Positions 56,786 through 64,000 of a stretch of DNA of 64,000 nucleotides are shown here, piece after piece (within the stretch, counting starts at the first letter, position 1; every line of letters begins with the position of its first letter). The stretch comes from Parapristionchus giblindavisi (lineage: Eukaryota > Nematoda > Chromadorea > Rhabditida > Diplogasteridae): NCBI GenBank assembly GCA_943737045.1, contig CALSFV010000064.1, positions 1 through 64,000 on the forward strand, in the 5' to 3' direction. The position numbers and the translations under genes are program-made. Under the pieces are notes generated by a model. The model saw only the letters and a list, made by a program, of their open reading frames with translations, ran no database searches and was not told the DNA's origin.

Positions 56786-59144
56786 ATGCTTAGACTCAAG
56801 TGTAGTGCTCAGCAGTATGCCTGGGGCAAGATAGGAAACGATTCTAAAGTTCGTGATCTCTGATCTTTAATCTTAATCACGGATCGTCTCAGGTTGCCCA
56901 ACTTCTCCTTAAAGGAGGCCATGTTGAGAAGATCGATGAAACGAAGCCTTATGCTGAGGTACGGTGTGATCAAAGGATTACTGTAGCCGGATTATTGTAG
57001 CAATATTCAGAGAGATGTGGATGATAAAAATTTTAATGGTTATTCCAGAATTGACTTTTGCGTTTAGTTTAGTTATGTTATATGTTTAAAATTATAATTT
57101 TGTTTAAGTTGTGGATGGGGGTTCATCCCAATTGTCCTTCTCGTGTTATCACCAAAGATGGAGAAGAGATGCTTCTATCTGAACTAATCGATAAACAACC
57201 CGAACTCCTAGCTCCTCACGAGAATGGTACGGTACTGATGTCTTTCGGTATATTGATTGAGTTACGGTAGTAACATATTCCAGGAACGCTGCAGTTCCTC
57301 TTCAAGGTGCTCTCCGTCAATCAGGCTCTATCCGTGCAAACCCATCCTACAAAGGTATACGGTAATTCAAAGATTGATTATCGATTCGCTACCGTAACTC
57401 ATATTGTTCGTTGCAGGAGCAAGCGGCGATCCTGCACGCAAAGGATCCAAAGAACTATCCGGATGCCAATCATAAGCCAGAGATGGCAATCTCATTCTCT
57501 GACAATTTCTCATTGCTTTGTGGATTCCGTAAACCAGATGAGCTCAAAGATCTGCTCACAAGTGAGAATATCGAATGATTACGGTGGAATTTGAATCAAT
57601 TTTGTATATGTAGATTTTGGTCCTTTTTCCTAAATGATCTACCCTTTTACGATATCATTCTATTATTGCTTTTCAGACTATGGTGGAATCAAGAACAAGC
57701 TCAATCAACAGGCATACAATGAGCTGATCAACGGAAAGACCGATGCTGTCAGAGAGAGGGTAAATCCATTTTCCTTTACCGTATACCAGAGTACCGTATC
57801 CAAGAATCGATAAATTAGGGTCTTCGCACGATCTTCGAGTCGATCTGGAAGTCATCTCCTGAACACATTGCGGAACTGGTCGACATTGTCGTTAAAACCG
57901 CCCAAGAGAGTACGGTATTTTTGAGCATTCATTGATTTTTAAACTAGACATTAAATTAATTTTCTTTACAGGAATGCAGAATCCAAGCAACTTCCCCATG
58001 CTCGAGAGACTCTTTGTTAAGCTCAATGAACAATATCCAGGTATTGATTATTAACTATGTTTAATTTATTGATTTTTACGAAAATTAATGATCTTATCAG
58101 TTGCTATTCAGTAATTATTAATATAAATTGATCAATAAAATGTTTCATTAAAAAATCAATATGATCATAGGTGGTGATGTTGGAGTAATTGCTCCACTCT
58201 TCCTCAACTACTTCATGATGCCCCCTGGAGTGGCGACCTTCCTCGGACCAAACATGCCTCACGCATACCTACTCGGAGGTACGGTAGTCAGTCATATGTC
58301 TGACCTGATTGAACTAATTTTCACGAATATCAAATAATCCGTGGAATTTATACAATCAGAATGTTTGGCCTGATGGATTATCGTACTCTATGATTACCGT
58401 ATTCTAGATTGTATCGAGGTGATGGCGTGTTCGGACAACACAATCCGTGCGGGACTCACACCAAAGTTCAAGGATGTAGAGACACTATGTACCAACATGA
58501 ATTGGACCATGACTGGCATTCCTCTCACAGACAAGTAGGGCATTATCAGATCACTCGTCTACGATTATTGTAATTTAGTATCTTAAATCTTTTATTCCGT
58601 TATATAAAGGGTACTGGATAATAGCGGTACTTCTTCTAATCACGTTAAACTGAGTCGAGTTTTTCTATTCTTTCTATAACATTTTAAATGTTGCCCTGTA
58701 GACCATATATCGATCCTATGACTACAGTAATACTTCCATTTAGATCAGAAACAGTCGGCACTGGTGACACATGGGCGGGCGACGCTCCTGAATTCGCCAT
58801 CCAGCATATTACTGTAAGTGTAACATTTCGGTGATCAGCAACTGATTTTTTCACACCAAAATTATTATATTTTGATTGATTTCAGGGTGACATCAAGGAT
58901 TTCTCATCAGCCGAAGCGTCATCCATTCTTCTCACTGTCAATGGTCATGCAACACTCAAGGTACGATTTGTGATTCTGTCCCGATTGAACTACCGTAATC
59001 CTTCAGAATGGCGATCAGTCACTTTCGGTGAAGGAAGGCGATGTCATCTTCATACCGACTGGTACTGATAAAATTGTCATTTCGGAATCCTCAGCTGGCT
59101 CCTTCGAGGCCTACAGAGCTTACACTCCGAAACCCATTCAGTAG
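56786..59144 (+). CDS. MPI: Mannose-6-phosphate isomerase (PMI type I)
   Basis: Thirteen exons: 56786-56848, 56893-56958, 57109-57226, 57284-57354, 57417-57561, 57677-57759, 57819-57909, 57972-58040, 58171-58278, 58408-58534, 58744-58813, 58886-58960, 59007-59144. The product has 407 residues; human has 423. It interconverts fructose-6-phosphate and mannose-6-phosphate in the cytosol, feeding GDP-mannose for glycosylation. All zinc ligands are present: Gln101 and His103 in SVQTHP, Glu128 in HKPEM and His266 in MPHAYL. The catalytic arginine is Arg285 in [10 protein letters not shown]. These sit 9-10 positions before the human Q110, H112, E137, H276 and R295, supporting the exon model. N-terminal QQYAWGKIG and [11 protein letters not shown] are family-typical. 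The gene is complete. Confidence 0.97.
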
Positions 59145-60372
59145 ATCAATCATGCTGATATAGTATTCTTGAGATTATTGATTGATTGGTATATACTACC
59201 GCACCCTCTCTGCTAGATGCTTTTTTCACTTTTGATTACCATACTTTCCTGGTTATTGATTTATCCTCGCAGTTGAATTGTAAGTATCACCTATGAATGA
59301 TCGCTACCGTACCCTATTCTCCGGTTATTGATTGATTATAGCGAGTGATTTATTGATTACTTTCCTCTTTCTTTCATCTATCGCTTCTTCTCTAGTCATA
59401 TTTCTGAATATAGTGTGCATTTCTTCCATGGTTTAGTGTCACAATTCCCCCCTTTGCTTTCCTTCTTTTGGATAAGGTTCACATTTATTTTCAAAGTTGC
59501 CAAATATTGGGATACTTCTAGATATTGATTGGTATTGGAAGACAGTGTGATTCTGTTCAATCTTTATATGGAATACTCTAATACATAGGTTTTCTTATCT
59601 CAAATGGTTGTAATAAACATGTTTGGTTTCCATTGATCATGTACAACTTCAACAAGCTAATTAAATAATTCACGATTTTTCGTTCAGTGTGTCTGTTCAA
59701 TAAAAAAGGTCTATTGCGAGATAAGTTTAATCATAAATTATTCCTGCTATAAATCCAGGATAATGTGAACTACGGGGGGCGATCGATTCGGCAACGATCG
59801 TTTCGGCAACGGATCATAAATCGATTGGGAGATGTCCTATGGCAACAAAAGTTGTACCGTTGTTCTCAGAAGGGGTGTACTGTATTGGGCTACCGTAACC
59901 GTCGGGGATCGTTAACTAATTTTTTTCAGTCGACCCATGACCCGGGGTTCATGGTTGAAAATGGCCTAAGTCGAAAAATTCATGACGGCCTGAGATGAAA
60001 TACTAGTTGCCATTATGTCAATAGTGAGCCAACTTTTATCTTACTGGGGTCATGGGTAGAATGAAAAAAATCAGTTCGCGATTCCCGATGGTTACGGTAG
60101 TCCCATACCGTACACCCCTACTGATAACAATGATACAACTTTAGTTGCCATAGGCCATCTCTAAACCGATTTATGATCCGTTGCCGAAACGATCGTCGCC
60201 GAATCGATCGCAAAAAAAATCAAAAATCAATCAAAAGGTGTTCAACTAGTGCAACCTTATTTGTCTGAAGTACGAATAATTATATTTACATATTATCTAT
60301 ATTTCTTCACGTCATTCATTCGTCCTTCCACTCATTTGTGTCATCATCTCTCATTCGGTGCGGTTGTCTACA
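59145..60372. other. Intergenic MPI-PTP with a MITE
   Basis: Apart from the element at 59779-60211 I see no gene. AATAAA at 59612-59617 may serve MPI. Confidence 0.5.
59779..60211. mobile_element. 433-bp TIR element
   Basis: Inverted ends GCGATCGATTCGGC and CGATCGTTTCGGCAACGGATC run for 50 bases or more. Most of the interior also pairs, including TACGGTA words and a GACCCATGACCCGGGG/GGGGTCATGGGT pair. Target duplication not identifiable. Confidence 0.8.
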
Positions 60373-63174
60373 ATGTCTCATGGATCGGAATTGAAGAACA
60401 CGGAACGACGGAAGAAACCATCGAACAAGTCCAAGAATGGGGTATGATGATATTTGATCTTTGATCTTTAATCTTCTTATCTTTGATCTTTAATCTTCTG
60501 ATGTTTAATCTTAACTCTTCTGATCTTTGATCTTTAATCTTCTGATCTTTGATCTTTGATCTTTAATCTTTATTCTTCTGATCTTTTATATATGCAGCAT
60601 GATAACTCCGCAATGCGCAAGAGTATGCACAGAAGGAAGAAGTCTTCGGTCGATAAAAGTGCGCCCGAGAGCAGTGTACGATATTTAATGTTGATCTTTG
60701 ATCTTTAATCTTTGATCATCTGCAGGCGAATGAAATCTCGGATGAGAATGATGAGAAAGAACCAAAGTTGATTCAATTGGAAGATAAAAAGAAGAAAGAA
60801 GCAACCGAAAAGAGGAAGAAAGAGAGTAGTGGAAGTCACAGTTACGTAAGTGAAAGATCAAAGATCAAAGATCAACTCACAATATTCATTCAGGTAAAAG
60901 AGAAAAAGAAGAAAGAGAAGAAACCGTTGCCTGAGTCATATGCGGCTCTCGCCAAATCGATTGGTGATTTTTTTAAAGACAATGAACAGCGAAAGATTAA
61001 AGATCAACTTTTAGAAGGGAAGACCGTTGAAGCTATGGTGGATGAATTCAAGATTAACCATAAGCCGGTAAGGGAGCTGAGAGGGTCTTAAAGATCAAAG
61101 ATCAAAGATGAAATCTCTTTTTAGGATTGTGGTGATATCAATCGCGATACACGATATGTGATCTCGTTCAATGTTCCTCCTGAGGGTGATTTCTATGATG
61201 CGAATAAGGTTGAATTACCCGGTATTGACTGCAAGTTCATTGCTGCCTCGGTAAGAATCAAATTAGCCTCTTTGGATCTACGTTAGTCTTTATGATCGGG
61301 ACCATACGGCATTACCCATAGGATGTCAAACGTGAATCGCTTTACGATCAGAAATTCATAAGACGAATAAATAAAAACTTTCTTTTTAGTAAAAGTAAGA
61401 CTATGAATTTAGGCGCCCACTCAAGATACCGTTTCGATTGAAACATTCTGGCGAATGGTTTACGATGTACGAATATCGATTGGCTCTTTGATCAATAATT
61501 ACACATTTAGGCCAACGTCACTAACATATTCTTCTTGGAGCCTGCTGGAAAGGACTTCTCCAAGCTCTGTATGGAAAGTTTAAAGATCAAAGATCGAAGA
61601 TCATTTTCAGCTCATTTCTTGCCCATCGAACCAAACAAAGCAAAGGACTACGGAAAGATGTTTGTGAATAATAAGAAGGTTGGATAGATGATACATCAAA
61701 GATCAAAGATCAAAGATCACTTTAGGTCGAAATGAATCATAAAGAATTTCAAGCAGTCGTAGAAGTACTTCCTGATGGTATGAAGAATACTCTGAAATAT
61801 TGATCTTTGATCTCTATTTTTAGGTTGTTCCAACTCAATTATTGTTCGATTTATTCAAGGCCGACAATGGCCAGACTATGTAAGATGTTTGATTATTGTA
61901 ACTGATCTTTGATCTTTGAACTTTCGTAGGTGGCGAGGAAGTATCGACGAATTGCACTGCATTTGGTTCGTACTCTAAAGAATGAGGTAAGTGGTTCATG
62001 TTCACTACAGTGATCCACAATTATCCTACCGTATCTAGCTACCGTAATCCTTTCAGAAAAGTACATCTCTTGTAATCTGCAAAGATGGGAAAGGACACAC
62101 TGGACAGTTTATTCTTCTTCACAGTATCATCTCAAATTTGATCGCTAATGTGACCACTCATTCGGTTGGTAAACACTTTCGTACCCTAGTAGCATTATGA
62201 TCTCTAGATATCGTAACCTACGTCTACAGTAACCGTACCTTATTAGATACCAGACATGTTGCAATCAATTCGTCACGCGCGATTTGGAGCTGTTCAGACT
62301 GAGCAGCAGTACATGCTAATGTATATGCTAGCGCTGGACTTCCTAGTGGTACGGTATTCTCACAATGGTTGACAATCGTGAAGTGAATTATTTGCAGTGT
62401 AAATCGAAGCAGTACGAACCGCAAGCTCAAGCCCTCGAGAACCAAATGCTCGAATACATTAAGAAGATGAAGGCAGCCAAGTCTCCTGGAAAGCTTCAAA
62501 CTCCGGAGATCACGACAACGGGCGGAACAACCACTGTGGGTAGAGCTACCACAATTGGCGGAACTACGACTACAGGAGGAGCTACGACGACTGGCGGAGC
62601 TACGACTATTGCCGGAGCTACGACTACGGGAGGAGCTACGACGATCGGCGGAGCTACGACAATTGGAGGAGCTACAACTACGGTCGGAGCTACGACAATG
62701 GGCGGAGCTACCACAATTGGTGGAGCTACGACTACAGGCGGAGCTACCACAATTGGTGGAGCTACGACTACAGGCGGAGCTACCACAATGGGTGGAACTA
62801 CAATACCCGGAGCTATCACAATGGGAGGAGCTACAGGAGGAGCTACCACAATGGACGGAGCTAACCCAATAGTCGAAACTACCACTATGTGCGAAGCTAA
62901 CACTATAGGTGTATCTATGATGTGCGGAGCTACCACAATGGGCGGAGATACGACTATGGGCGGAGTAACGACTATGGGAGGAGCTACAACTATGGGCGGA
63001 GCTACAACTATTGGTGCCCCTGAAAATACAATGGTGAATGCGGCCGGCCAAGGACAGAATGACTACTTCCAACCTCCACAACTGAGCAAGAAAGATGAAG
63101 GTAAAGAACAGATTAGTTGACGATAGACTTACCGTTTAGTTTCAGAAGCCGCGTGCAAATCGATGTACTTCTAG
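60373..63174 (+). CDS. Protein-tyrosine-phosphatase-like protein, CX5R arginine replaced
   Basis: Fifteen exons: 60373-60441, 60598-60675, 60726-60845, 60894-61067, 61125-61250, 61413-61466, 61511-61568, 61611-61678, 61726-61777, 61824-61879, 61930-61986, 62057-62168, 62254-62348, 62398-63100, 63146-63174. The product has 616 residues. Residues 1-110 are basic and Lys-rich. The PTP domain is about 145-372, with DTVSIETFWRMVYD, the WPD loop (W282, P283, D284), CKDGKGHTG at 312-320 and a C-terminal IRHARFGAVQTEQQY. The signature CX5R reads CX5H (His318), so phosphate binding should be lost: likely a pseudophosphatase that only binds phosphotyrosine. The tail (about 412-588) is an ATTxGG hexapeptide array. 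Nematodes have many rapidly evolving cytosolic PTPs, often sperm-linked. AATAAA at 63331-63336. Confidence 0.87.
60449..60590. repeat. ATCTTTGATC/ATCTTTAATC tandem-like words
   Basis: Intron 1 of the PTP-like gene is made almost entirely of the decamer-like word TGATCTTTGATCTTTAATCT. The same word appears in most other introns of this gene. Confidence 0.85.
62516..63020. repeat. Coding 18-bp repeat (ATTxGG)n
   Basis: About 28 imperfect copies of an 18-base unit GGAGCTACGACTA(C/T)(A/G)GG(C/A) inside exon 14 of the PTP-like gene. The open frames on the opposite strand are shadows. Confidence 0.9.
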
Positions 63175-64000
63175 CTGTCAACGATTGAGGGCGAGTACGG
63201 TAGTGGTGTGCTTTAGGAAAGATCGTCCACTAAACACACTCGCCTACAGCAACCTTGTCACACCAATTCATCTCCCCTCCTTCACAGCATTCTTCATTAC
63301 GATCCGCATGACCAAAGGGCTTATTATGAGAATAAAGCTTGAGTCTCAGAATAAACTTGATCTACAAGGACAACAACAGATAGAAAATTTTAATTTTTCT
63401 TATTAAAATAAGTGGAAATTTGTGGTGCTTATAAGGTGTCTACTGTACAATTCGTATTTAGGCCGGCGATGATCCTTGGACCTCCCCACTTTAGAAACCG
63501 AACAATTATTGATCATAAAATACCAATCAAGATAATGCACAGCCTTATTGATATTGACCCCCGCAACATCTACATTTTCAAAAACATTAAATGTTAATCA
63601 AGGCCATCAACTGGGAATTTGTATGAATCCTTCATCAAGCACATGTTATCTATCATTTTTTAATCAAATCGTGTTCCAAAAGTGGAAAAATTTAAATCGC
63701 ACTATCGTCACCAACCTCTCCTGTTTAGTAATTCTGTAAAAGTTGTAATCCAGTAATTGCAGCATCGTCGCAAATTTTTGAATTTACGGTTAAAAACTAT
63801 GTTTATGAATAGTAGCGATATCTGGTTGAGAAGAGTTGGCTTTTTTTTCAAAATTTTTGTTTGGTCTGAATAGTTTTTCCAAAATTATTAAAACGATTTT
63901 TTATATAAATTTAAATTTACATGTAGTATGAATTTACCGCGTTTTTTCGCTGAAATATTTAAAATTTCGAAAAATATTGAATTTCTTGAAAAGCCTGTGC
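63175..64000. other. Distal intergenic, AT-rich
   Basis: 3' flank of the PTP-like gene with AATAAA at 63331-63336, then AT-rich sequence to the window end. Short frames here show no family I recognise. Confidence 0.5.

Noticed and set aside
62224..63081. 285-codon minus-strand frame opposite the PTP-like gene
   Set aside because: Shadow of the 18-bp coding repeat; it crosses the plus-strand splice sites and has only Ser/Cys-rich repeat composition.

Overview
The window is nuclear DNA of a nematode. The genes are eukaryotic and densely split by introns, many of them short, with TTTCAG/TTTAG-type acceptors. Several start codons sit directly behind a good 3' splice site, as expected for spliced-leader trans-splicing. 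Every gene I could name is a single-copy animal housekeeping gene. The many short exons and repeated intronic words would fit a diplogastrid-type genome, but I cannot fix the species. All gene models were assembled by hand from splice sites, reading phase and remembered family consensus. The reading phase closes in every recognised model, and most lengths are close to the usual family length.

Layout: 1-7163 is gene-poor and full of purine microsatellites, mainly (GGGAGA)n. 7164-7999 (-) is a FAM32A-like gene. 8267-16540 is an 8.3 kb palindromic mobile element with nested insertions, a 97-bp satellite, tRNA-like modules and one possible element ORF. 16726-22174 (+) is a UVRAG homologue. 22894-31369 (+) is VPS41, a HOPS subunit, in 28 exons. 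31931-33637 (+) is a Lys/Glu-rich single-pass membrane protein. 34203-34812 (-) is LSM2. 35187-38457 (-) is TSEN34, with a dead Penelope-like reverse transcriptase fragment and a hammerhead-like motif in one intron. 38761-44120 (+) is BUD13, divergent from TSEN34. 44942-51886 and 52128-56413 (+) are two tandem SLC9B (NHA) sodium/proton antiporters. 56786-59144 (+) is mannose-6-phosphate isomerase. 60373-63174 (+) is a protein-tyrosine-phosphatase-like protein whose signature arginine is a histidine, followed by a long repetitive Ala/Thr/Gly tail.

Themes: two neighbourhoods look functionally coherent. UVRAG and VPS41 are consecutive and both act in endosome/autophagosome-lysosome fusion. LSM2, TSEN34 and BUD13 are consecutive and all act in RNA splicing or processing. 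Large introns are enlarged by foldback or terminal-inverted-repeat elements. Several have clean target-site duplications of 8 bp, 9 bp, TA or TAA, and three insertions can be checked against an empty site in the partner arm of a palindrome.

The strongest unexplained signal is a dispersed near-palindromic heptamer, TACNGTA. It is abundant in introns and intergenic DNA and very often forms the first bases of introns (G|GTACGGTA). I found no bacterial-type features, CRISPR arrays or convincing functional tRNA genes.
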